Shown: in pieces, positions 6,365-13,324 of the stretch | Layout of the letters: each line of letters opens with the position of its first letter | How positions within the stretch are numbered: position 1 is the first letter of the stretch | Source of the DNA: Dehalococcoidia bacterium UBA1332 | GTDB lineage: Bacteria > Chloroflexota > Dehalococcoidia > Lucifugimonadales > Lucifugimonadaceae | Assembly: GCA_002306745.1 (NCBI GenBank) | Contig: DBSW01000149.1 | Location: forward strand, 1-15,100 | Reading direction: 5' to 3' | Length of the DNA: 15,100 nt | The notes under the pieces: generated by a model | Seen by the model: the letters and a program-made list of their open reading frames with translations, nothing else | Database searches by the model: none | Told to the model about the DNA's origin: nothing | Program-made: the position numbers and the translations under genes

Positions 6365-7648
6365 TCAGTTTTTGGATGTGAACCTACGTTTGAATGCATC
6401 AGGCTGCATCGATGCCACGTTAGCAAGCTTTCTGAGCTTAACCTCATCGATTAAATCCGATTCTTCGATACGTGTCATATACCTTCTAGCCACGTCATAG
6501 TAGAGGTTACTGGTATCAACCTTGCGCACGATTGTCTTACCGGTGGTAGAGTCCCGCATGTCTTCGAATGCGACGGGTTCCAACTTGTTTCCGACTATGC
6601 ATATCATCGCACCTTTTGCGATCGCTTTGTTTTTGTGGTCGGAATGCAAGAACGTCACAGCTCCATGACCAAGCGTGCGGGTGTAGTCGATATCAAAAGG
6701 AATCGGAGCTGCCGACCGTAATTCATACCCCAAAGTTAGATCAACGATGTCCATAGCATCACCGCGTTCTTGAAACCTTCGCTCTACCTCAGCGCGTAAA
6801 ATTCGAGCAAAGGGTAGATCTGCTAAGCGGATGTTGCCGTACTGGTCACGCGGGGTTTCGACTCCCGCTATGTTCCTGAGATCCTTAATATCCAGTTTAC
6901 TGGCGATACCCTCAGCAATGATGGCAACACCATCGGGTCGATCCAGTGATCGACGCTTTAAAATGGCTCCTTCCAAGGCACCGCAAACTTCTGAAAGGCT
7001 CACCGTTTTACCAGAAAATTCTTCTGGTATGAGGGTTATTGTCGCTGCAGACGCCTTGCCGATTCCTAAGGCTAGGTGTCCAGTATGTCGACCCATTGCC
7101 ACGATAAAGTACCATCGATTAGTGGTTCGCGAGTCTTCCTTTAGACTGAGTAAAATTTCAGAACCGACATGTCTTGCGGTTTCGTACCCGAAAGTCGGCA
7201 TGTTACCGGGTAGTGGAAGGTCGTTATCTATTGTCTTTGGGACGTGCGCGACTAGGATTTTACCGCCAGCGGCGCAAGCGATTTCGGATGCACCGAAGGA
7301 AGTATCATCTCCACCGATTGTGATGAGGTATTTGATTCCAAGTTTATCCAAGGTAGCAACGCATGTTTCTAGATCTTTAGCGCGTTTAGTCGGGTTCGTG
7401 CGTGATGTATGAAGAATCGACCCCCCGCGTGTGTGAATGGTAGAAACATCATCTGTTGTCAGTTTTACGGTTTGTGTGACGTCACCCTTGACTAGATACT
7501 CGTAGCCATTATTGATGCCGATTGCCTCGTATCCAAGTCTTTCTGCTTCGATAACGGCCGCTGAAATTACACTATTGATTCCGGGTGCTGGGCCACCACC
7601 TACGAGTATTCCTATACTCCCTAGACTGTGCCCCTCAGTCGTTGCCAT
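6365..7648 (-). CDS. 6-phosphofructokinase, pyrophosphate-dependent type
   Basis: Phosphorylates fructose 6-phosphate in glycolysis; the PPi form is reversible and can also serve gluconeogenesis. Numbering from the ATG at 7648 (427 residues): GGGPAPGIN phosphate-binding loop 17-25, GGDDTS 112-117, VPKTIDND 136-143, MGRHTGHLALGIGKA from 185. In ATP-dependent enzymes the first of these is GGDGS and the catalytic loop lacks the lysine. The Asp in GGDD plus Lys in PKTIDND are the known marks of PPi-dependent enzymes. A longer frame begins at an ATG at 7699, but GAGGAG eight bases before the 7648 ATG decides the shorter start, and homology begins just after it. Only 15 bases separate its stop from ccmA, so the two are probably co-transcribed, an unexpected pairing. 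Donor specificity is inferred from motifs, not shown. Confidence 0.92.
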   Translation of the reverse strand: MATTEGHSLGSIGILVGGGPAPGINSVISAAVIEAERLGYEAIGINNGYEYLVKGDVTQTVKLTTDDVSTIHTRGGSILHTSRTNPTKRAKDLETCVATLDKLGIKYLITIGGDDTSFGASEIACAAGGKILVAHVPKTIDNDLPLPGNMPTFGYETARHVGSEILLSLKEDSRTTNRWYFIVAMGRHTGHLALGIGKASAATITLIPEEFSGKTVSLSEVCGALEGAILKRRSLDRPDGVAIIAEGIASKLDIKDLRNIAGVETPRDQYGNIRLADLPFARILRAEVERRFQERGDAMDIVDLTLGYELRSAAPIPFDIDYTRTLGHGAVTFLHSDHKNKAIAKGAMICIVGNKLEPVAFEDMRDSTTGKTIVRKVDTSNLYYDVARRYMTRIEESDLIDEVKLRKLANVASMQPDAFKRRFTSKN

Positions 7649-7656
7649 TCGTCGCT

Positions 7657-7662
7657 CTCCTC
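7657..7662 (-). promoter_or_regulatory. Shine-Dalgarno of the phosphofructokinase gene
   Basis: GAGGAG on the minus strand lies 8 bases before the ATG at 7648. It is one of the few strong ribosome binding sites in the window and selects this start over the in-frame ATG at 7699, which has none. Confidence 0.7.
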
Positions 7663-7776
7663 TTTTGCCATATTGCGGGAATGATTCTAGCGTAACCATA
7701 CTGATCGAGTATCAAGAACATTTGAACTATTTGCTTTGCTAAGCTCGGAAACCATATCCCAATATTCGGCGTTGAG

Positions 7777-8976
7777 TTACCTCTTGCCTTTTGTTTGTCT
7801 GTTTTTGTGGATATGCGGATGCCCTGATAGTTTTGGGTGATACGAATGTTGTGGGTTGAACCTTTTGCCTTTTCTTAGTGTCTCCACCGGTAGCATGATT
7901 TGATTACCTGCGCGTTCGTTGCCATCCGCGTCTGTGAAAGTTATAGGTCCTTGTCGATGATGGATAACAGCAATATCTGCATCAGCGCCTACTTTGAGCG
8001 TTCCGATATGATCTGGGAGACCTACAGCTGCTGCTGGCTTTATGGTGCCTAGAGCAAGTGCGTCATCAATCGAATACCCCAGATGGACGTATTTTGACAA
8101 AGTTGTCATGAGGTCAAACACAGGCCCTCGTATGTTATAGCGGTGAACGTCCGATGATACGGTTCCGGGACCTAGGCCTTGCTCTAAACACGCCTCGGCA
8201 ACTGGAAAGGAAAAAGAACCTGCGCCATGCCCGACATCGAAAATAACGCCACGTGTTAATGCATCCCAGGCAGCATCTACTACTTTGTTGTTGTTATCAA
8301 GGATACCGTGAGGTCGGCCAGTAAACGAATGAGTAACTATATCGCCAGGCCGTAGTTTTTCCATGAATTTTTCAAACTGGTTGACTGAGCCTCCTACGTG
8401 GATCATGACGGGTTTTTGCAGTTCTTCCCCAGCTTCTATCGCTCGATTAAGCGCGACTAGATCGTTGGAGCCGACTATGTTGTCGGTCAATCGCACCTTT
8501 ATGCCGACGATTCGGTTTGAGTGGAGTTTTGCAGCTTCTACGGCTTTTTCTACTCTGGCCCATCTTATGTCTTCAAGTTCTCCGATTTCATTGTCTAGTT
8601 GGCCCATACCGGAAATGTGTAAGAAAGCGAGAATTCGGGTTGCAGACTGATCGATAACATAGCGTCCGAATCCCGCTATTGTGTTTGCACCTGATGATCC
8701 CGCATCAATTGCAGTGGTCACTCCACGATACAGGCATGCGGGATCGGCTTCGACTGCGAGATGGGCAACTCCCCACCAAACGTGTACATGGAGATCTACA
8801 AGTCCAGGGGTCACGAGTAAACCCTCTGCCTCTATGACATCATGCGTGTCGTTATCTGAGACGTGGTTTTCTAGTGCGACTATTTTGCCGCCGGCGATAG
8901 CAATGTCTTTTTGGGTATGTAAACCTATTGCTGGGTCGATAATCGTGCCGTTTTTTATAACAAGGTCGTATGTCAT
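7777..8976 (-). CDS. Amidohydrolase/deacetylase-family metallohydrolase
   Basis: Cytoplasmic metal-dependent hydrolase of the amidohydrolase superfamily, 399 residues. It starts with the small beta-sandwich domain (DLVIKNGTIIDP) and closes with it again (IGTLKVGADADIAVI). Likely metal ligands are His63 and His65 (LVDLHVHV), carboxylated Lys160 (VGIKVRLT), His193 (VMIHVGG), His216 (IVTHSFTGR) and catalytic Asp276 (VSSDVHRYN). This arrangement fits the deacetylase group that includes Atu3266 and EF0837, which cleave N-acyl or acetyl-ester substrates, better than true dihydroorotases. The physiological substrate is unknown. The C-terminal 25 residues are rich in His (377, 380, 386, 388, 390) and Lys/Arg, an uncommon tail. 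It is the first gene of the minus-strand array. The gap of 128 bases to the phosphofructokinase gene leaves it open whether they share a transcript. Confidence 0.88.
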   Translation of the reverse strand: MTYDLVIKNGTIIDPAIGLHTQKDIAIAGGKIVALENHVSDNDTHDVIEAEGLLVTPGLVDLHVHVWWGVAHLAVEADPACLYRGVTTAIDAGSSGANTIAGFGRYVIDQSATRILAFLHISGMGQLDNEIGELEDIRWARVEKAVEAAKLHSNRIVGIKVRLTDNIVGSNDLVALNRAIEAGEELQKPVMIHVGGSVNQFEKFMEKLRPGDIVTHSFTGRPHGILDNNNKVVDAAWDALTRGVIFDVGHGAGSFSFPVAEACLEQGLGPGTVSSDVHRYNIRGPVFDLMTTLSKYVHLGYSIDDALALGTIKPAAAVGLPDHIGTLKVGADADIAVIHHRQGPITFTDADGNERAGNQIMLPVETLRKGKRFNPQHSYHPKLSGHPHIHKNRQTKGKR

Positions 8977-9045
8977 TCGATTTTATTTCTGGATTGAACC
9001 ATGAGTTTTGCAGAGAAGTGTTCGCTCATAAGCGATATTAGCTCC

Positions 9046-9057
9046 AATTGATCAATT
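9046..9057. promoter_or_regulatory. 12-base perfect palindrome in a divergent promoter region
   Basis: AATTGATCAATT reads the same on both strands. It sits in the 219-base gap between the divergent amidohydrolase and pseudouridine synthase genes, about 70 bases upstream of the amidohydrolase ATG. A regulator site is plausible; nothing identifies the protein. Just before it (from 9022) is a short TCGCT-cata-AGCGA inverted repeat. Confidence 0.3.
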
Positions 9058-9136
9058 ATGAGATTTATATTTTGTGACAAGGTCTCCGTACTTAGTTATT
9101 TGTTTATGTAGGAATGTTGACCATTTCAGAGTGATA

Positions 9137-9165
9137 TTAACTGTGTCTGCAATGTATGTCATAAA
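9137..9165 (+). promoter_or_regulatory. Candidate sigma-70-type promoter of the pseudouridine synthase gene
   Basis: TTAACT (9137-9142) and CATAAA (9160-9165) are separated by 17 bases, each matching four of six consensus positions. Transcription would start near 9172, leaving a 5' leader of about 24 bases before the ATG at 9196. Only a sequence-match argument. Confidence 0.3.
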
Positions 9166-9195
9166 TACGGGCTTATATGAGAGACTCGGATTGAT

Positions 9196-9915
9196 ATGAA
9201 ACAGCGCTTACATAAAATTCTGGCATCTGCTGGTATCGCTTCCTTGCGTAGGTCCGAACAACTGATCGCTGAAGGGCGTGTGTCCGTTAATGGTCGAATT
9301 GCGAAAATCGGTGATCTAGCTGATTTTCTCACCGATGACATAGTTGCCGATGGTAATCAACTAGCTGCTCAGCAGAAACGTTATTTGATGCTAAATAAGC
9401 CGACCGGGTATGTAACTACGGTTGCTGACCCTTATAAACGACCAACTGTTATGGATTTAGTGGATGTTTATGAGCGGATTTATCCCGTTGGGAGATTGGA
9501 TGTTGATACGGCTGGTCTCCTTCTTTTAACGAACGATGGACATTTTTCTCAGAAAATGACTCATCCCAAATTCGAAATCGAAAAAACTTATGTTGCCGAG
9601 CTATCAAGCCCATTGACCACGAGAGCTCAAACGCTTCTTGAACTGGGTGTCAATTTGGAGGATGGTCCTGTATCTCCAGCAAAAATTAGCGTGAGTTCTA
9701 GACGCCGACGCAAAATAAAAATAACGGTTCATGAAGGCCGCAACCGTATAGTTCGTCGTATGTTGGGTTCAGTAGGTTCGCCGGTAGTTAAACTTCTACG
9801 AGTGCAAGTAGGACTTTTATACTTGGGCGATTTGCCCAAGGGCTCTGCACGTGATTTAACTATCCGAGAAGTTATGTCGCTGATGGAGCTTGCCAATGAA
9901 GTAAAAGACAAGTAA
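9196..9915 (+). CDS. rRNA pseudouridine synthase, RsuA/RluB family
   Basis: Converts specific uridines of ribosomal RNA to pseudouridine in the cytoplasm. The 239 residues begin with an S4 RNA-binding domain (QRLHKILASAGIASLRRSEQ through VSVNGR, about 3-50). The catalytic domain follows: YLMLNKPTGYVTT (63-75), the active-site segment VGRLDVDTAGLLLLTNDG (98-115) with catalytic Asp102, and HEGRNRIVRRML near 178-189. The GRLD form and EGRNRxVRRML are typical of the RsuA/RluB/RluE/RluF group. RluB-type (23S) is more likely than RsuA on the overall motif pattern and S4 placement, but the target base cannot be fixed. The ATG at 9196 has only a weak GGA five bases upstream. Confidence 0.92.
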   Translation: MKQRLHKILASAGIASLRRSEQLIAEGRVSVNGRIAKIGDLADFLTDDIVADGNQLAAQQKRYLMLNKPTGYVTTVADPYKRPTVMDLVDVYERIYPVGRLDVDTAGLLLLTNDGHFSQKMTHPKFEIEKTYVAELSSPLTTRAQTLLELGVNLEDGPVSPAKISVSSRRRRKIKITVHEGRNRIVRRMLGSVGSPVVKLLRVQVGLLYLGDLPKGSARDLTIREVMSLMELANEVKDK

Positions 9916-10066
9916 CGATATTAGGTGCTGATGGCTTGAGATACGGTTTGCGTAACTGGCTGTCATGTACATTTGAATGACGCTTAAGTCACTATTAGTG
10001 CTAGTTGCTGAACGTTTATTGAATACAAAAATTCTGTGTTCCGTTGTAGGATTCAGAGACGAGTTA

Positions 10067-10186
10067 TTACTGGTCTAGCGATTTGACGACTTTGCCGTGT
10101 AATTTACCGTTAGGTTTACCTTTTTCTAATGCAGGTTTTCCATTTACTAAGACATATGATGGCAATAATTCAAATGTAAGTTTCGA
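10067..10186 (-). pseudogene. 3' remnant of a D-aminoacylase-like amidohydrolase gene
   Basis: The 318-base stretch 9916-10233 has no intact gene. On the minus strand 10186-10067 encodes 39 residues ending at TAA, with no start codon and an in-frame TGA immediately upstream (10187-10189). The peptide contains TFELLPSYVLVNGKPALEKG followed by KPNGKLHGKVVKS. This matches the conserved C-terminal end of N-acyl-D-amino-acid deacylases and related amidohydrolases, where a VxVNGxxxxExGxxxGxxxGxVL pattern forms the final strand of the small beta domain. I therefore read it as the surviving tail of a deleted amidohydrolase gene. The rest of the gene is not seen in any frame toward 10233, so the break lies near 10187. 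It is oriented opposite to both flanking genes. The short dyad CACTATTAGTG at 9990-10000 lies in the remaining part of the gap. Confidence 0.6.
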
Positions 10187-10233
10187 TCAGGGTATTTCCT
10201 GAACATTAAAATTTTGGGTGAAAGAATATAGAT

Positions 10234-11001
10234 ATGAAATTCGTACGATTCTCTAAAGAAGCCGATGCATCATATGGCATAGTTGATGGTGAGACGGTTA
10301 GGGAGATATCTAACTCTCCTATTGGTCAGGATTACACAGAAACCGGAGCGACATATGACATTAATGAGATAAAGATTCTTGCTCCTAATCCCAACCCTAG
10401 CAAGATGCTTTGTTTGGCTCTCAACTATGGCTCGCACCTGCTTGGTGCTGACAGGCCAACTCGACCGCAACCGTTTTATAAGAACACTAACGCGATTATT
10501 GGACCGGGCGATCCGATCAAACTTCCTTCTGACGCTGGACTTGTGGTTTGCGAGTCTGAACTTATCGCAATCATTGGCAAGCAAACTAGTAAGGTTTCTG
10601 AAGCCGATGCGCTTGATTATGTTTTCGGGTATACAGCAGGCAACGATGTTAGTGCACGAGAATGGCAATCAGGTGCTAATGCTGACATTCAGTGGTGGCG
10701 TGCGAAATCTGCTGATACGTTCGGTCCTACGGGTCCCTTTATGGTTACAGACATCGATCCGCAAGATGTCAAGATTAGGGGGCTTGTGAATGGTGTAGAG
10801 GGTCAGAATTGCCACTCTTCAGAAATGATCTTCACGGTAGCGCAGGCCATCTCATTTCTCAGTCAGTACGTGACTCTTTTTCCAGGTGACATGATTTGGA
10901 CAGGAACTTCCGGTACCACTCCACCGATTAACGTTGGTGGTGATGTAACGGTGGAACTTGACAAGGTTGGTGTGTTGCATAATCCCGTTATCGCCGGATA
11001 G
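10234..11001 (+). CDS. Fumarylacetoacetate hydrolase (FAH) family protein
   Basis: FAH-superfamily enzyme of 255 residues, a group that includes acylpyruvate hydrolases, oxaloacetate decarboxylases and 2-hydroxyhepta-2,4-diene-1,7-dioate isomerases in aromatic and related catabolism. Visible motifs: LCLALNYGSH (59-68) where the family has CVGLNYxxH, metal-ligand region VVCESELIAIIGK (104-116) with Glu107/Glu109, FGYTAGNDVSAREWQ (131-145) with Asp138, and KSADTFGPTGPFMV (158-171) with Lys158. The final strand motif is GDMIWTGTSGTTPPINVGG. The usual divalent-metal ligands E-x-E...D are therefore present. The C-terminal motif departs from the common GDxIxTGTPxGVG. The exact reaction cannot be decided. 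ATG at 10234 is preceded by GGTGAAAG about 10 bases away, a moderate ribosome binding site. It follows the amidohydrolase remnant and converges on the aldo/keto reductase. Confidence 0.9.
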   Translation: MKFVRFSKEADASYGIVDGETVREISNSPIGQDYTETGATYDINEIKILAPNPNPSKMLCLALNYGSHLLGADRPTRPQPFYKNTNAIIGPGDPIKLPSDAGLVVCESELIAIIGKQTSKVSEADALDYVFGYTAGNDVSAREWQSGANADIQWWRAKSADTFGPTGPFMVTDIDPQDVKIRGLVNGVEGQNCHSSEMIFTVAQAISFLSQYVTLFPGDMIWTGTSGTTPPINVGGDVTVELDKVGVLHNPVIAG

Positions 11002-11012
11002 ATTTTTGTTCC

Positions 11013-11056
11013 AACGGTCATTTTTGATTTAAATATAATGAATTACGTGGTCGTTG
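11013..11056. terminator. Weak hairpin between convergent genes
   Basis: CAACGGTCA (11013-11021) and TGGTCGTTG (11048-11056) can pair over nine positions including two G-T wobbles, in the 77-base gap between the FAH and aldo/keto reductase stops. The loop of 26 bases is long and no T-run follows, so this is a tentative shared terminator only. Confidence 0.2.
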
Positions 11057-11078
11057 AAATGTTTGGTCAAGGCCGTAG

Positions 11079-11933
11079 CTAACCGTGCGCTAGCTCGAAA
11101 AGTGGCGTGCGGCTATTGGCTGCCCTTCTCAGCGATTTTTCTTCATCCGTTGTGATTGGAGTAAATTTGTGAGCAACCTCTACAGACATACGCCATAATT
11201 CTGGATCTCCTGGAGGAATAGCCGATGTTATCGGCTGGGATAGAGCCCAGCGAAGCGCCAATTTTAAAAGTTCTCTATCCTCAATTGGTGCATACCAACA
11301 TTTTTGGCGCGGTCGATCCTGGCCCGGTTTTAATTTGTAATGAGCAGCACTTTTCAGTGCTAATCGGGAGACATTAAGTTTTTCGGCTTCATCCATTATT
11401 TTTGGACCGAACCCAGCTTCAAACCATGTGGTGAAGTTAACCGGAAATAATATTGAGTCAAAATCGAAAATTCGCATAAGTTTTACGGCCACCTCGGCAG
11501 AATGTGCCGAGAATCCTATATGACGAATTATGCCTTCTTCTTTAGCTTTTAAGATGGCATCAAGTGCACCTCCCGGTCCGGTCGCTAACTTAAAGTCTTC
11601 CTCCGTTGTCATTGCGTGAAGCTGGTACAGATCAAAGTAATCAGTTTGGAGTACTTTTAGGGAATTTTCGAGGTCTGCTCTCGACTCAACTCCAGTGCGA
11701 TGCTTTGTTTTACAGGCTAGAAAAACATTATGCCGGAAAGGATGTAGGGCAGGCCCTAACATGTTCTGCGCATTTCCATATCCCGGCGCGACATCAAAGT
11801 AATTGACCCCGTGCTCAATGGCCCATGAAACATACTTATTCGAGTCTTCGGCTGATTCATCTTTCAGGACGATGCCTGCGAACGCAATGATCGAAAGCAG
11901 GTCCTCTTGTTTTCCGTATTGCCGGTATTCCAC
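11079..11933 (-). CDS. Aldo/keto reductase
   Basis: NAD(P)H-dependent oxidoreductase of the aldo/keto reductase superfamily, 284 residues, predicted cytoplasmic TIM barrel. The catalytic tetrad is visible: Asp47 (NYFDVAPGYG), Tyr52, Lys75 (LACKTKHR) and His106 (YQLHAMT). The barrel signatures DLENSLKVLQTDYFDLYQLH and GIIRHIGFSAHS follow. The family usually has a nucleotide-binding SIP/R motif near the C-terminus; here QPITSAIPPGDPELWRMSVE occupies that place. The start is GTG at 11933, supported by GAGAGG nine bases upstream; no ATG in frame is near. Length and fold resemble the shorter AKR subgroup often annotated as predicted aldo/keto reductase-like oxidoreductases. The substrate is unknown. 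Confidence 0.92.
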   Translation of the reverse strand: MEYRQYGKQEDLLSIIAFAGIVLKDESAEDSNKYVSWAIEHGVNYFDVAPGYGNAQNMLGPALHPFRHNVFLACKTKHRTGVESRADLENSLKVLQTDYFDLYQLHAMTTEEDFKLATGPGGALDAILKAKEEGIIRHIGFSAHSAEVAVKLMRIFDFDSILFPVNFTTWFEAGFGPKIMDEAEKLNVSRLALKSAAHYKLKPGQDRPRQKCWYAPIEDRELLKLALRWALSQPITSAIPPGDPELWRMSVEVAHKFTPITTDEEKSLRRAANSRTPLFELAHG

Positions 11934-12050
11934 TTTATGGCGCCTCTCAATTTATGTTGGGATACTAACGTACGGCTTACTAGTCTTAGTCGCACATTTT
12001 TTATTTTAAATGAAACGATTTTGACAATAAATTATGAATTTACCACTCAC

Positions 12051-12069
12051 AAAGCATCTTGTTTGCTTT
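12051..12069 (-). terminator. Small hairpin downstream of the ccdA-like gene
   Basis: AAAGCA (12051-12056) and TGCTTT (12064-12069) form a six-pair stem with a seven-base loop, 17 bases beyond the ccdA-like stop on the minus strand. No T-run follows in that direction. The surrounding 152-base gap also must hold any promoter for the aldo/keto reductase; TTGTCA on the minus strand near 12024 is a possible -35 without a convincing -10. Confidence 0.25.
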
Positions 12070-12085
12070 AGGGTAGATTTAAGTT

Positions 12086-13021
12086 TCAATTGATGCCAAA
12101 GTTGCGCCCTAATTCGCCTTCAGTGAGCCAGTAAAAAATCAGATAGGCGCCAATAAAAATCAATATTCCTGCAGAAATTGGATGGACATAAGGCATTATT
12201 CGACGAATTTGGGTGACCATTGCACTTTTTGAAATCGCTATTCCTATGGTCAGAATCGTTATTACGAAGGTCATTCCCAAGGCGTAGGCAAGAAATTGAC
12301 TGGTTGCTTGAATAATACCACCGCGTGCCAAGGAACTGCTGATGAGCCCAATAAATATTGGAAGGGTGCAACTTAATGAAGCTATTGCATAGGAAATCCC
12401 GAATAGGAAATAACCCTTAATACTTGTGTCTGACACATTACCGATCGCAGATGCGGCAGCCTGAGCTTTATAGTTGTACATCGTTCCACCCGCAAACAGA
12501 TATGCGCCTAAGCCAGCCATCACAAAACCCAACAAAAATCCGATCCACGGAAAAATATTCACAACAGTTTGTGCGCCTGAAGAAATTGCCAATCCGGTTA
12601 CCCCGAATAGTAGGACAAAACCTGCACCTAGGGCGGCGCTAACGTAAATTGCTTTGCTTAGTGACCTTAAGATTTCTCGGAACATTGAGACCTCTATATT
12701 TGCGTCACCTTGCTGGTCGGTTAGGTACATTGTAAGGAAAGCGGGTAAAACTACGAAACCGCATGGATTAACCGTGGCCGCCATTCCGGCGGCGAAAGCG
12801 AATCCCAAGGGTAGTAACGACCCTAGGTTTCCGAAAAAACTTGCACCTTGTGCTGAATATCTGAGCGCTCCATGAATGAAGCTGTTTGTGCCAGGACCTA
12901 CTGTAAGCCCTGCAATGGTAGCGAAGCATGTAACAAAAATCGCTATGGTTGCAGGGACCGGTAGATACTTTGGATTGAAGCCAGCCTCTGTGTTTGAGGC
13001 TCTTTGGGACTCTGTTTTCAT
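12086..13021 (-). CDS. CcdA/DsbD-type transmembrane thiol:disulfide transporter
   Basis: Polytopic membrane protein of 311 residues that by family role passes electrons from cytoplasmic thioredoxin to extracytoplasmic thiol proteins, including those keeping apocytochrome c reduced. The paired redox cysteines are Cys87 in AATVNPCGFVVLPAFLT and Cys218 in AIASLSCTLPIF, lying in the two inverted-repeat halves, each starting a membrane helix. There are about seven membrane segments, one of them an extra N-terminal helix (about 22-42) before the CcdA core. Canonical CcdA has a related Cys-containing segment in the second half, so SLSCTLP is a recognised variant pattern in broader CcdA-like proteins. 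No thioredoxin-like partner (CcmG/ResA) is adjacent. The ATG at 13021 lacks a close ribosome binding site (GGAGAGAGG is over 20 bases away). It is divergent from the LuxR-type regulator. A link with the ccm genes is inferred. Confidence 0.85.
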   Translation of the reverse strand: MKTESQRASNTEAGFNPKYLPVPATIAIFVTCFATIAGLTVGPGTNSFIHGALRYSAQGASFFGNLGSLLPLGFAFAAGMAATVNPCGFVVLPAFLTMYLTDQQGDANIEVSMFREILRSLSKAIYVSAALGAGFVLLFGVTGLAISSGAQTVVNIFPWIGFLLGFVMAGLGAYLFAGGTMYNYKAQAAASAIGNVSDTSIKGYFLFGISYAIASLSCTLPIFIGLISSSLARGGIIQATSQFLAYALGMTFVITILTIGIAISKSAMVTQIRRIMPYVHPISAGILIFIGAYLIFYWLTEGELGRNFGIN

Positions 13022-13093
13022 ACTATGCAGTGGATCTTTCTATGCCTCTCTCCATTAACTTGTCCTACAAGATTCGGCGCTAGCTCACTATAT

Positions 13094-13120
13094 TTTCCCA
13101 AATTAATGGGAAACATGTTT
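13094..13120. promoter_or_regulatory. Two abutting palindromes in the ccdA/luxR divergent region
   Basis: The 303-base gap 13022-13324 has no gene. It contains TTTCCCA-AATTAA-TGGGAAA (13094-13113), a perfect 7-base dyad, overlapping the perfect 10-base palindrome AAACATGTTT (13111-13120). They lie 73 bases upstream of the ccdA-like ATG and about 205 bases upstream of the regulator's start. Position and symmetry suit an operator for a dimeric regulator, possibly the adjacent LuxR-type protein. No convincing promoter elements were resolved in the remainder of the gap. Confidence 0.4.
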
Positions 13121-13324
13121 GACCAAAGACCTTGATGACAGTGAATTTAGTTGAGTCATTTTTTAGATAGGAACTAGAACGGATTTATCCTTTGGTTTCC
13201 CGGCTTGTAAACAACCGTGACTGGTTGGATATTTGCATGACAAATAACATGATGTTGTACTTCAGCGTAGATATTGATTAGAACTAAATTTTCCTTACCT
13301 GTTTCTCTCAAATAATCAAATCAT

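Noticed and set aside
6831..7412. 193-codon open frame antisense to the phosphofructokinase gene
   Set aside because: It lies wholly opposite a gene with clear family motifs, has Pro/Ser/Arg-rich composition typical of antisense translation, and shows no recognisable domain.
7649..7699. Longer N-terminus for phosphofructokinase from the ATG at 7699
   Set aside because: No ribosome binding site there, the extra 17 residues are not family-like, and GAGGAG precedes the ATG at 7648.
9990..10000. CACTATTAGTG dyad as a terminator of the pseudouridine synthase gene
   Set aside because: The stem is only four pairs with a three-base loop and no T-run follows.
10270..10668. 132-codon minus-strand frame and a plus-strand frame in another phase within the FAH gene
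   Set aside because: Both overlap a gene with intact FAH motifs; their products resemble no family and lack start signals.
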